This document shows positions 13,278-27,700 of a stretch of DNA of 64,000 bases, piece by piece. Source of the DNA: Chrysaora quinquecirrha (lineage: Eukaryota; Cnidaria; Scyphozoa; Semaeostomeae; Pelagiidae); the NCBI GenBank assembly GCA_014526335.1, contig JACTAT010000052.1, positions 1,379,001-1,443,000 on the forward strand, read 5' to 3'. Both the position numbers and the translations under genes were made by a program. Below the pieces are notes generated by a model. The model was not told the DNA's origin and did no database searches. It saw nothing but the letters and a program-made list of their open reading frames with translations. Every line of letters begins with the position of its first letter. Within the stretch, counting starts at the first letter, position 1.

Positions 13278-16200
13278 TCATTTGATGTCACAAAGTAAAG
13301 CGACCCCACGTAATGCCCAATGGTCAGCAACAACTGCAGTGCGCAAATCGACAGGCGCGATATATGTTCTATCTGTTCTGATTGGTTTCTTGTAAATAGG
13401 ACAAGAATATACCCTTGCATCTTTGTTGTTTACATTATTTGATGCATATAAATGAATAACAGGCATTGGGGTGAAGAGAACTTTAGCTGCAGGTTCGATT
13501 AGTTTGCATCCACGTCTATCCCATCCTGTTCCATCAAGAAATAGGCCATATACATATACACCTTCTGTAGGAGGAGTAGTGACGTCATCTTTTGTTATTT
13601 TTAGTACATCATTCTGTAATACAACACTATCCAATGCCCATCCTTTATGTGCACGTGTCACTTCCTAAAAATAAAACAAGCATCTACATAGATTTTAGTA
13701 TTTCAACTTCAGCACTGCGAATTTTCGTTCCACAACTGGCATACCACCATAGATGGGCCTCGAGCCTGGACCACATGGTGACAGAGCCAACGACGCTGTC
13801 ACTGAGCTAAAAAGCTCAATGAAATCGTTGAGTAACTCTCGATATCATACTGCCACAAAGGCTCTCCTCTCCTCTGACTTTGTGTTGCGGGAATATTGAG
13901 CTTTCTTCAGTACAAAACATATTTATATATACTTGTCATGAATGTCAAACAATAGGAGAGATTTTTCCATAAGCTGCAGTTTGCTTCTCGTATGATATAA
14001 TGGTATAAGGGTTTGCCTATTTCATACTGCATCTAGACAAAATAAATTATGAACCTTCAGATATATAGACTCATTGCAGTGACCAAACATTGTGGGTTAA
14101 AAGAATCTGAGTTTACCATGTGACGTTTTTTTAAATGAAAGACCCTTTCAAATGGTAAAGCTACAAATGCATAGGCTTAGATACACGTATGGTTCAGTTT
14201 GATAGACATTAATATAATTAAAATAACTTAAGATTTACCTGTCTCATTGCAGTTAGGAAGCCTTGTGGATTAAAGAATCCTGTCATCCAAAAAGCATTAG
14301 GTCTACCATCAAAGCACCATGTTCGGAACTGCGCATTTCTTTCAAGTAATTCTGTATACCAAAAGCCAAGCGTTGAAGATTCCCAGGAAATCTATAAACA
14401 AGATTAATGATCCAATAAATTAAACAAAAGAAACTCTGGTCCAGCAATTTTAGTATGGTTTCTTTGGTTTTGGCTTCTTCAGCATTGTAAAAGTTTCTTG
14501 AATTGTTTCTTAAAATACAAAAATAAAATTTTCTAATAAACTGAAACTATTAGTGGACAGTCTCGCGTACTATTTTTGAGTAAAAAGAGTTGGAAAATAT
14601 AGGCTATCGTAACAAGAAGTAGCATTAGCTTATGAGTATATAAAATAACACAATTAGATATAGTTATGAAGTTGAAAAGATGAAGTTGAAAACGGGTAAA
14701 TTTTCTTGGTTTTAGTTGATCTTCTAGTCAATTCAAGAAGGGCTAGAGGAGGCTCTTATCAAAGGCTTCTTTAAAAACAAATTGGATGTAGAAGACTGTA
14801 CATTTAAACAGCTATACAAGACTCTAATGTAAACGAAATATTGTTAATAACACTGACAGAGTAGTTTATCTAGGTGGGTTAGATTTAATTGGACCCAAAG
14901 ACTTGCTGTTACTCTATCAAAACCCTCTTCCTCGCGATGCAGCCTATATGCTGCTCCAGAACTCTTCTCGTGAAATAAGATATTGCGGCTGATCGAGGCC
15001 AAAGTAGGTCGACAACTAACCCAGAAAATACATAAAACGAAACTTGCCTTTTTCCAATATTCAGGGATCCTTGCATCATACATACAGTTGAGTGCATCTC
15101 TCAGCATTTCATTCATAATGATTGTTCCATCAATAGCAAGTTTCAAATCAGTCAAAGTTTGACGAACAGTTGAAATTACTCGCTGCATTCGATCGATTTC
15201 TTGTTTCAAAAATATATTCATTGGAGCATAGGCACCCATTTTCTGGATTCTTGCTCGAACCTAGTCAAATAAGATGCAGGTATGAAATCAAAGTCGTGCA
15301 ATTGCTTCAAGAAGTTTAAAATCGCAATCAAATGATAAATATACAGTAGGATGTAAAGTAGAAGAGATACTTAACCGATTGAGTAAAATGGCTTATGAAC
15401 TGAAAAGGTTACACGACTTATCTAACGAGGTGGAAGTAGAATAATCTACTCTGCCTTCTACTATCTGTGGCTTGTGCAATGTTAATTAGCTTAAGGACCT
15501 TGCTATCCTATCATTCAATGTTATACAGAAATATGAAACATATTCAAAGTGCAGCAAACAGGCATTAACTATGGTACAAGGTATAGATATTCATACCTCG
15601 TGGCTTGCGTAATTAGCAGGCAATTTTCAAGCATATCATCAGCCAAACGTTGAACATAACTTTCTCTTGTTTCGCCACTTCCTGATGAACTATCTTTAGG
15701 TTGAATGCTCAAAATTAAATCCAAACAACTTTTAGCAACTGTACTCTGATATCTGAAATAATGAAATCGTTTTATTACATCCGTAATTTGCATAGTGTGT
15801 GTTTCTGAGAGGTAGATAATTGTACGTATCATAGCCATATTAAGAAGGTACAAAATAGAAAGAACATCAAAGTCAAGGAGACAAGGTCAAGTTGATTTAT
15901 AGAACACTTGCAGTTGCAGATTTTAGTTGATAATTATCATGGAAGATATGATCAGTTACTACAATTTAGAGAAAGACAAGCTCCATATATAGGGTGCGAT
16001 CCTTTGGGACCTTTTGTGTCTTTCTCTTTCTGGAAACTTCTGAGAGATCGCAAGCCTGTTCTTATGGACAACTCTCGGAAAAATTGCAGACTTTGCAGGT
16101 TCCAAACACTCATGATTCAAGAGCTGGAAGATTTCGCAGATTGTGCAAAGATTCTCTCTTTCCAAACCAACTTCTAAAGTCTACTTTTTTAGAATTCAGA

Positions 16201-19200
16201 AGAGATAGAAGTCCAAAAGAAGGAGCCCTTATTCTCACGAGCCAAGTATGCTTAGGTCCAAAGAAGTCTTTGTGAAAGTGTCAGAAGAATACGGCTGTAT
16301 TTGATCCTGGAATTCTAAGCGTGGCAAATTCTGAAACAGTAGTCTTGGAGTGATCGACAGAAAGTTAAAAATGAAATAAAAACCAACTTACGTGATATCA
16401 GCATTAGGATGCAGACCAAACGCTTCTGGAGTGTCAACTGAGGGCAGAAGTTCAATCGATTCAATGAATTGTTGGATGCTGTTACATTTCGGAATGGTAT
16501 AACCTTTATAAAAGTTGAAGCTTGGCTGAAACATATTCTCACTGAACCAAACCTAGGTATAAAGAAATCAATATCATTTTCTATGCAACAGGTAACATAA
16601 AATGGTGTTGTGGTTGGGGGACACTATGTATATTTTGTATACTGGGGTTGGAATGGGAACGTATCGCCTAGAGGTTTAAAAGGAAGATTCCATTTACTAG
16701 GGTTTCTAACAAATGGTGCAAATAACTGAATTTGGGTATAAGAAATGGTACTGATGGTATTAGGTTCTAGAATTACGGTTAAAGTTCGGGCTAAGGCTTC
16801 TATGGGTAACAAGTGGTTACTTTCGGTCTCATATGAAGGACAGGCCTGCCTTACAAAGGTTAATAAATAAATATTAATTAAAACCTGAACTAACCCTTGT
16901 GAAAGTATTCAGCAATCTTTTATCATAATCATCAGTAACTCTCCCACCATATTGAACCTCTCCAAGCATATAGCGAACTGTATTCCATGAAACACCTTTC
17001 TTAGGGTCAATATCGTCTAAATGGTTCTGAATGAATTGAACACTTGATGAAAAATCAGCTTGATTGAATTCATAGGGAATATTCCATCCTAATGGTCCAT
17101 ACTTTCGTCTTTCTTGTACGGTTGTATGGAGAAATGCTACGGCATATAACATTGGTTTCCATTGGGGTAAACTTGTGACATCTAATTGATCTTGTGTTAG
17201 ACCTATAAAAACAGAACAGACATTAACTTATTTTGATATATAATACAGTTGAGGTATATACGATAAATCAACCCCCACTCTAGTTTCAGAAGCTCCTAAT
17301 GTGCTAGAGAATATAGTTCTCCCAGTGTACCTTGTGTAAGTTCAAATGTTATCTTACAAATTTCCACATAGATGAGATGAACAGTTTATAAGTCGTACAG
17401 AGCTTCAAAAGATGTATTCATGGAATTCTCAATATCCCGGTGACGACATTTGAAGCATTTTCAAACGTATATAAAGTTTTTTCATCCTACACGTCTCAAA
17501 GTATGAAGCGTTAGAAATAGTGTAAGACAAATGCAATACCAATGGCTTCTTCACATCCTTATCTGCGGAAAATTCCACCTTAGTCAATTTTTTCCTTCCT
17601 ATTTCTGATTATATCACACTTTCGAACTGCTAGACGACAAAGCTTCAACCACGTTCAAAACTGCTTCTGATTCTCGTTATAATTTTTAAATGGCAATGTT
17701 CTGAATAACAACATAAACATTGCTTGTTATAACTTAACAAAACACAGACTTAGTTTTACCTGCGTAGGTTCGTTTCAAGCCAGCTTTGAGTCCCTGCGGA
17801 GGCTCGTTAGTAAACTTTATTGACATCTGTAGAAGATTGATAGGAAATTGCGGATGAACTTCAGTTGTTATCCATAATCTGAAATCTTCATGGACATTTT
17901 CTGTATCTGTTATTGTATCCATCAATTCATCCATAAAAGGCAATCCAAGATGGCAGTTCTGTAATAATACCCAGCCTCCCTGTAAGAGCAAAGATACATA
18001 TATATATATCAAATGTTAGTTTCTAGTTCAAGTTCTTATTGATTGCCAGTACCCAAGCAAATATTCAATTAGAGTCCTGGCATTTGTAGCCAATTTTAAG
18101 GTCTCGTTTGCTCAACAGTCCTTTTTAGAACCTTTGGAACAAAAATAAGGCCAACCTCTTTACTGAAATTCAGGATGGTCACTGCCAGAGGGTTTTGGTT
18201 GCCTCTGAGGTTCTTCAACGTCTCGAGGAATTTTGAGGTTGGTTTTACGTAATCATCCGAGTGACCTAGAGCAAACCTTGTAATATGTGCTCCCTAGCTG
18301 GATTTGGATCAGAATTGGCGCCAGTGGCACATGGGCTATCCATTGAACTGATATGCTGCTCCTGAGATCTCCTGATTTCTTGATTAAACTGAATTATAGA
18401 GTGATTTTTTCTTCTCAAAATTACACAAGTAGTATATAACTATAGAATCCTTCGAATTACCGATTGCATAAACTGACTCAATAATCTCCTTGCATGAACC
18501 TCCTGGCCTTGACCCATTGACACAGCACGACATTCTAAGGAAAATAAGATTATAAATACTATTTTCAATCTTAGAGGTTTCTGTAAGTTTCTTAAATTTT
18601 ATAAGTTTCAAGATTTAAGTTTCTTATAAACGAGTTCCAAATAGGTATGGGATAAGTATAAAGAGCAATAAGGCATACCAAGTTTCAATCTTTTAGCCAG
18701 TGATTCGATATTATTAGTAGGATCTGATCCCATTGATAAAAAGCAAATCATTGGTGTATGAATATCACTTTCTTCCCAAGTTTCTTGCAAATTTAATATC
18801 ACTCCTTCTGCATATCTCTGTCCAATTGATTCTTCAATGTATTTTCGTGCTTGTGATAAAGTGCGATCTGGGCACCACGACCTATCGAAAAATAGATTGA
18901 CATTCATCTCTTTAATAACTGTTTAATTTAATGTATTATAACAATCACAATCCTCGTGTTATTTTCCTCAGTCATTAACGATAAGAGTAGTTGAAACTTC
19001 TTGAAAATATTTCCCTTCAAAGATTTTTTGCCAGTGTAGATTGGATAAATGAGAAGATTTTGACAATTTCTCTACGACAAACGGACTTCTAAAAACTGGC
19101 ATAAACTGACGTGCCAATAGTTCAACAAAGTACATTTAAAAAAATATATATTTAAAGACTGTCGACGAGATAATTGCTAACATAAAAAGTGCTCAGTTAG

Positions 19201-22200
19201 ACAACTTGAAAAGTGAGCTTAAACAATTTTCACAATACTGGCAAATACAGAAGTCTTAAGAACCCCAAATGTCAAAGAGCCACTTTGTATATTTACACGA
19301 GGGAATACAACCTTTCAAGGGCAAAACTTGTCTAACAAAATTTGATAAGCAAGAAATGTTTCGATGAAGTCTTTCGAACCAAAATTGTTAGTGTAAGGTA
19401 CAATATCTTTCTCTCCGTTTCAAACAGCCATTGAATCCTATGTTTCTATTGAAATTCGATAACGTGGTATGAAACTGTTGCATCCTACCTTATCAACAGC
19501 AATTTTCTGAATGTATCGAGTGATTGGTTATATCCATCAGGAATATCAGCTTCTTCGGGAGCCTCTTTATCAAACCATTGTTTCCATTGTCTCTCATTAC
19601 GTGATATCTGAAGAAAACATTGGAAATATTTACAAGACACATTGGAAAGTGTTTGAATTTGCCGTGAAAAATACCAGGGATAGACAGGAAAGGCTTAACT
19701 CCTACCTGATTGATGACGTCAGAAAACTGAGGGAGTTTGCTGAGTTCGACAAGATTAAGCCAAGTCATATCAAGGATCCATTTTGATGGTTTTGGTTGAA
19801 CTTGCTTCAAATCTAAAGAGGCACCACCTGAAACACAACATATCATACTAAATAGACTTTCAAAAGATTACATATGAAATTCCTTGTAAATAAAGATCTT
19901 TATGTATGATATATTAATAATGATATAATTAGTATACAAACCTTTAATTAAAGTCATAAATTCATCATGTCTTATTTTCTTATTTTGCAAATCAATCTTC
20001 AAGGTCAGAAGAAGTGTAAACAGAAATTTGTCATCTTCATATAATCCTCTACATGAGTATCTGAAGACCTCGTAAGTAAGAAATTCTATAATATTGTGGA
20101 TTCGCTTGCCAGTTATTGGAGATGGTTGTGACCTGAAAACATTAAAAAATATTTAATTAAATTTAAAGCTGTATTAAATCATGAATGGCACACACTAGGG
20201 TAGATTTTTCAAGGACTGGCATACCACAATATAAAGGATTCGAACCTGAACTGCATTGCAACAGTGTTGGTATTTTTTAATAATGGCTCTAAATCTGCAC
20301 CTCTGCAGTTCAGCTCGATATTATAAGTCAGTGCTGAAATTACGTTAGATGATAGATGCTTTCTTCAACAATAAAATCAATATTCTATAATTGAGCATCA
20401 AATAATCCACAAGTATTACCTTTCCATGGACAAGTCGAAAATACCAAGGAATTGTTTTAATGATGTTTGATACATGCAGTTGACATAAGACATTTCAACA
20501 ATCAAGAAGTACAAGATACTGCCTCTTGTTGCAACTAAAATGAAAATACATGTGATTAATATGAAAAAATCCAGCAACGAGTTGAATTGAAGAGATTCCT
20601 GAATGAATAAACAAAAATAAAATGGGGATGCCAGAAATGAGCCTTATGTCCCAAATGAATGGTTACATTACTCTCTCACATGAAAACGCGAACATGCTGT
20701 TTTGCAACAAGATGGCACAAAGAAAAGAGTCGCAGAGGCACACAAACAAGAAAGGAAAAGATGGGAGAGACGACGGTGCAGCTGGGACAGAACAGTAACA
20801 GAGGTTTCTGATCGATGAAGCGAGCTAACACCAAGGATGAAAACAGAGAGAGGCATCGTTCTGTACTGGCTGGCGGGTATTCAAGATCTGAAGAGAGTTT
20901 GCTACAACCAGAACCAGAACAACAATAAGACAATAAAAAGAACATCAAACTTAAAGTAAAATGTTTAATACCTGGCCTAAATTCTTCACGTGCATTGTTG
21001 ATTTTAACTTCAGTATCAGCAGCAGTGATTAGCTTTTGATTGACATCTTCAGCAGTTGATTTGGTTGTACTTAAAACTTCAATCAATGATTCATCATCCA
21101 CCAGTGATCCTTCTGTACTGGTTAATCGATATAATAAATTATCTTCCAATTCTTTCATTTTTCTTTTATTTGCAGACACATCTTCCACTAGTTTTGTTCT
21201 TTCAGCTTCAAGCTCCTACGATAAAACAGAGCAAAGTATTCAAATTATTTGCTTTTATAAGAAATATCTTTCCTGCTAAGACAGATAACTGAAAACAGCC
21301 TAAAAAGTGCCAAAATGACATACATTATTTCTGTACCTTACAAAGGTTTGTGGACAAATTCGTAAATTTCTGCTCGAAAAATGGGTTGCTCTGACGATTA
21401 CATCAAGGAGAAACCCTTCCTTGACATTTTTGAACGAAAAATACAAAGTAGTTCTAGTTTACGGTAGTCGGGAACGAGGTTTTAAACCATAACTTAGAAG
21501 AAAGAACTCACACTTTTTTCTTTCAAAATGACTCTCCCAAGAAGTTGATCTTCTAATCCTTTCATCGTCACGGTGAAATCAATAATTGAAGTTCTTGCAC
21601 TTATCTATTAACATTTAAAAGGAAACAAGTATATAATTAATTAAAGTACAAAAACATTATGCACTTCAAGAACATAACTCAATAAGTTGTATAATCAATA
21701 TATTTATATATAAAGTACCTCAGGTGTGTATGCTGGGTTGGGCAATTTTGTTGTAACGTATAATTTGAATCCATCCATCACGTCTATTTCTTTATCACCA
21801 ACTTTCACCTATATCAGAAAAACGAGAAATAATATTTTATTTTAAATTCAAACAAACTGCTGTGAGTAACTACGAAGAATAAAGCAGCTGCAGAGGGGGC
21901 CCTAGAGGGGCTCTACTGACAAAACCCTGACGTAAAAAAGCTGTAATTTTCTCTTAATACCTTGGGGGGACTCAGCCCTCTCACGACCTCCTAGCTCAAC
22001 ACCCCGGCCAGATATCCTTTGGCATTTATGACTTGGAGAATTACACTAAAAATTCATGGGCTCCTTGTTTAAGTAAAATCCATGATTGTCCCTGGTCGTG
22101 CAGACTTGGATTCAAGTTCTATCCATTTGGAAAATCTACCATCTGTCACATATTAACAAAATCTTAACATAAAAAAAGAAATTAATGAAAAGATGCGGTA

Positions 22201-24739
22201 GCTAACTAACCTTGAGGGTTGATCCAATTTTGATGAAATTTTTCTCTAAAATATTATCAAGTGCAGGATCGAGCTCTTCGCCAACATCTTCAATTAAAAG
22301 AGGTCTTCCAAGAGACAAACAGTCTTCTATGTGATTTCGGAAATATTTATGATTCAGAGATGTCAACTAAAGAAAAGATAAAACACTTTGTTTCAAAAAT
22401 ACCTCAGCCAATATCAACCTATCTAATTGAGCTCTATTGCTCAGTGGAAACGCCGTCGGCTCTCTGGTCATGCAGCCAAGGGTCGAGTCCCACTTACTGT
22501 GATATGCCACTTCTGGAAAACTCTATCCTTGTGTTTGCCATTCATGACAAATATCAATCTATCTAACATATGAATGGTTGATATAAAATATAACTTTAAC
22601 AATGATGGATTAGAAGAAAGGGAGAAGGAAATAGCGATTAAAATCGTGAATTACCAACCTGTAGTAGATTTTGACTTTCTTTATTTTTAACCCAAATCTT
22701 GCCTTGACCTTGCGGATCAATAAGCAAAGGATATCTTGCAGCTTTATTGACAATTATTCCATTTTGAACTGATAATTCATCATTTGGTAAACCTTGCAAG
22801 TTCCATTCAGCAATCTGAGGAAAAAACAAACAAAAAAAATCAAATTGCTGGCATTTGTATTGTGAAACGTTTTGCAATCTAGCAGTGACGCCATCAGAAG
22901 GTCCAAAAACGAATGGGTGCAGAAAAGACACGACAACGGCACTGTCAGTGATGGTCAGTTAAAGAGGTGGTCGTTCTTGAACAATGATGTTGCAAGGAAT
23001 CACAAATCGTAAATAACTGCTTTGATAATCGTGAAAAGGAATTAGATTTTTCATGAATCAAAATTGGACAATGCTCTCCAAGCCTCTATTCAGTCTGTTT
23101 GCTCCTTCACTTGTGCCCTCTCTGTTTACAATGAGAAATGACTTATTCAATGTAATCCAGTTATATGTTACTTGCCTGCAATATAGTCAATGTACCATTT
23201 CATCAATCTACAGGCCTGCATATTAAAGATAGCACGTTACAAGTACATTGGCACATTATGTTTCTCCAGTTTAAAACAAGATTTCAAATTTCTAAGATGT
23301 TTGAATTATGTTGATGTAGCTCTAAAAGTTTGTTAAATTTTTGGGTTCTTATATATAAAAACCGGTCTCTTATAGAAAATGTGTTTAACAAGATTATCCT
23401 TTAAAAAACATAAAATCAAACGCAAAGAAATTACCGTAGCAGAATCGACAAGCTCTGATGTAACATTTAAATCTTGAGTGAAAGGGATTTTTCTGTGTCT
23501 CATTTCTTTCTGCCAATTATGAAATAAACTTGATCTAAATTCTTGATTGAAGGGGCCTGAGTACGACAGGAATCCAGTACAAAGAAGTACGTCACCAACC
23601 AACCTGAAAGAAGTCAAATTTATTCAACATCACACTGTGTAAGAGTGCCAGAGCATTTTACCCAAAAATGTACCGGGCGTGTGCCCATGGGATTCTGTAA
23701 TCCATACCCTGTCTTGGAACATTTTGACTGACAAATAACCCTTTCTGGGAGCCAAAAGTAAAAAACCATAGAGCAAAGAGAGAAAATTTTTGTGCCCATT
23801 CAGAAGCATTTTGTTTGAAGATATAACCATTTCTTGGGCAAATGGCTGAAATCGATGCCCTGTTCAGGGGTACACACCCGTAAGAGAAATGATGAACATC
23901 AACCCTTCTAGATGGACAGAATTCTCATTATGAAAATGGGAAAAGAAAACGAAGACTACAGAACACAGTAGTGTAATGAATTGAAGATACCTTCCGATTT
24001 GTGCTTCAAATTCTTTACTTTGTTGCGTCCATCTTTCTTTCTCTCCTGATAATCCACTAATCAAAGCTGATGCAGCCAACATTTTACGCCGACATGTTTC
24101 AGCATCATCAAGAAGGTCCTTCAAAATAAAAAACATTCAACAATTCAATTTTCAAGATTTTGAGCTTTCAATACTAAATCTTTTACTACTTTTCAAAATT
24201 TAGTATAGTTGATAAGTTTAACTGTCGTAGCACCTATATTATATTAGCTATTGATTTTGTGAAGATTCAGATTTGATATTTTATAAGGGCTTAGATCAAC
24301 TGAGGTGCAATGGTTCACCTCTAGTCATTTCCATGGTCACACCCTATAGAGTCTCAGAATTTTGATACAAGAGCTATGTCAGTCAAAGTTTGCAGCTATG
24401 TAAGGCTTTAGATCTTACAATATTGAAGAACAATCCATAATGGCGGTGATTCGTCAATAAGGTGTATCCTCACATGCAGTCAATAATTCAATGCAATTAA
24501 GTTTTTCATAACTCAATTCAATGCATTTTCTTCACCTGCTTCTCTTTAACTGCTTTTTCATACATTGCCTGCACTTCTTGCAGCTCAGCCTCCTTTTCAT
24601 TTAATTTCTCTTGCGCTCCTCTGAGATCTTCCATGGCAACGTTAAGCTTTGCCTCTTGAACTGCCAAATTGGCCTAAAAGGAAAATGATCATTAAATGTA
24701 ATAACTAATTAAATAATTAACTAACCAGCTGATGAACTC

Positions 24740-24772
<33 letters not shown>

Positions 24773-27700
24773 TTAACTAACTAACTAACTTGCAAACTAA
24801 GTAACTAATTAACTAACTAACTAACCAACTAACTAACTAACTAACTAAATAACTAACTAACCAACCAACCAACCAACCAACAAGCCAACTGGTAAACTAA
24901 CAAACTGTCTCACTTTCTCTATTTGCTATTACTATTAAGCAAATACAAAAGAATAAAATTCATTTACTTTCAATGGAAGGACATCTTTGTTTACGCCAAA
25001 GAAGTTAGACATTGCTAAAGTCCAGTCACAGAGTCCGGCAACATTTCCACAAACCTACGAAAATAATAATCAATTATTAGTTAATAAACAACAAACAATT
25101 AAAGCATAAATCTCCATGAAATTTGCTATAAAAATCATAAGTGAAAAAACTGACCCTTTTCGCACTTTCTTGATTATAATCTTCAGCATCAAAATAAGGT
25201 TGCAAAAGTTCACATGTTTCTTCGTTTATTGAATCTTTAGGAAATTGTTCAAGTGCTTGAAGGAAGCCGGCTTGGCTCATCATCTGAAACAAATAACATA
25301 TATGAGAGTCATTTAGGGGTTCCAGGGAACATTAGAACATGCGGAATGTATTCAGGGCATTAGGGAACATGGCAAAAATTAAAAGGGAACAAGAGAACAT
25401 TGGGAAAAGGGGATCACGTAAATTCTCCCTATCAATCCGCTTGGCTATCAATCTGAAAAAGATTCGTAAAAAAACTGCAAGGAACAAGGGGAGTTTTATC
25501 AAGGAACATGTAACACCCCTAAACGACCCTCATATATAATCAAGTACAGTATAATAAATGTTTTATTTTCAGTCATTAGTAAATGGACATTTCTAACAAG
25601 GAAATCAAGAACTTCTTACTGTATCAGAGAGGAATTCTTCCGTTATCAAACACTTTTAAATGCTTTAAGAATACAGCAGTTATGATTTTAAACTTTTTAC
25701 TTGGGGGATTAACTATTCAAAACGGCGAATGAAACTACAAGGCCTAACCTGAAATGCGCAAGCTCAGATGACGAGTCACTCAAATAAGGACATTTTTTGC
25801 CCAACGAACCAACATGAGTTGTCCCAACTCAGTACATGTTCAGCAAAATCGAGGACAGGCCCATTCTCGGGTTTCAAACTCTTTACTTTTGGTACTATTT
25901 AAATAGTTAAAACTAATCTCCATTAATAAAAAACCTATTTAGTACCTTGAATGCTTCACCCCATGATGGCTTGACACAGTTTCTCTCCGTATCATGTGTA
26001 ACTGAATCAATTTTCTTTTGAAAAAGTAATAAAACACAATCCATGATCCTCATGATCAAATGAGGTGGCCTACCAAGCCTCCTTACGGTTGCAATATCTG
26101 ATGGTTTGATAGTCTACGAAGAATAAAAATTTTAGGTTCAGTTATTTTAACTTTCTAAAACTGGGAAAATAGCTAACGTATTAAGAGGCTCTTCTCAGCC
26201 CCAGTGGGATTATCTTATTAGACAGGGGGCTAGCGAGAGAGAGGGGAATCAATCAAAACATCAGACAACTTTCCTTTTTGAAAATGAAGTAGAATGCTAC
26301 AGACATTACAAGCTGAGCTTTAACAGAAAATGAAAGACTCAAAAAACCTGACAGAGGTCGTTAACAGTAAAATTTGGTAGCTGGAAGACACAACTTTGAG
26401 ATATGAAATATGTGCATTAGCACTATAATTTGCTCTTAATTTCCTACGTTGCCTACCTATCAAGTAAGAGATCAATATAGAGAGGGTGGTTAATAGAGAT
26501 AGCGGTTTTGCTAACAAGAAGAGGTCTTAATATAGAGGGGCCTACAAGACAGAGAGGGTTCAATAGAGTTTTTATAGTATGTGAGATGTTGATATTAATA
26601 TTGATATTATTATATATATGATAATACTGAATGAACAAAATAATGTGAACATGGATATAAACTAAATTGATATGACATTCACCTGAAGTGCTGCTTCAGC
26701 TTTTTCCAATTCAGGCCTAGCTGCTTCGAGTTTACTAAATGCAATTTGTTTGTCAGCCTAAAGGAAAAACGATTTAATAACTCAGTTTAAATGCAACTTA
26801 AAATCTCAATAATCATAATTTCAGTTATGAATCATTGTAATTAAATACCTCGATAACATCAACAATGGCTTGAGCTTTGTCCTTTACTCCTTGAACCTGC
26901 ACTTTGACCTTTTCAGCAGCTTGTGCTTTCACTGAAACTTCTTTCAAGACCTTTTAAATAAATAAAGATAGAGATTAAAAAACACCACTAGTTTGGATGA
27001 TAGAAACTCAATATTCAATATTTCAGGATCTTTAATTCTACCTTTTCAGCTTTTTCTGATGCGATTGCTAATTCCTTCTCTTTAACTGCCAATTCTCTTG
27101 ATAACTCTGCAACTGATTCACTTGCTTCCATCAATTTTGTTAGGCCAGTGTTCATTCTTGCTGCTAAATTACCGATTTCTTCTCTTTTATCTTGTATATT
27201 TTCTTGTATCCATTAATAAAGGACAAATATGACTTCGGGGTGACATGAGTGGCTCTTCGATACCTAAAAATAAAATAGTTGCTTTTGAGTTTAGCAGAAA
27301 GAAATTTGGTGCAGCGATTATTCGAGGAAGGTGCTTATTCGAGGAAGGTGCTTATTAATAACAAAAAATGTCCTTCAGATGGTTCTTCGATGGAGATAAT
27401 GACAGCAAGATCGGATGGTTATGCGTGTAGAGCCAGGGTTATGTCGATCTATGATACGATAGAACAAACGCTGACTAGCTATAACTGCTAACGTATGTCG
27501 AAATGTCGACAACATCCAGAACTAAAAGGGAACATTTGATCACGGTTGCTGAAGCGCTCATATCGACTATGATGACGGGAAACATTTGACAACTAATTGC
27601 AGAAGTTTCTGACAACTAATGCCCAACTTTTTGGAACTATGCGTCAATGCGCCAACTGTTTGTCGTTGATTGGGAACTAGTTACCACAGCTTTCACGTCG

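Larger units (their letters stand above)
13278..23603 (-). other. DNAH5/8: Dynein block 6: AAA5, AAA6 and C-terminal domain (exons 57-75)
   Basis: Exons: 23603-23435, 22814-22659, 22366-22211, 21808-21719, 21604-21512, 21215-20972, 20534-20420, 20132-19942, 19827-19706, 19607-19489, 18881-18679, 18534-18461, 17979-17760, 17202-16895, 16552-16392, 15752-15597, 15260-15048, 14391-14239, 13664-13278. Landmarks: [20 protein letters not shown] (AAA5), [19 protein letters not shown] and [16 protein letters not shown] (AAA6), then [26 protein letters not shown] and [16 protein letters not shown] in the C-terminal domain. Exon 72 is out of frame after residue ADDML; one extra base in run 15624-15627 gives [11 protein letters not shown], the expected continuation into exon 73. 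Exon 73 is followed by a GC donor. Confidence 0.95.

Noticed and set aside
22426..22517. Possible functional tRNA gene
   Set aside because: Box A and B are present but the arms do not pair into a cloverleaf and the same sequence recurs as a dispersed repeat; a SINE is the better explanation.
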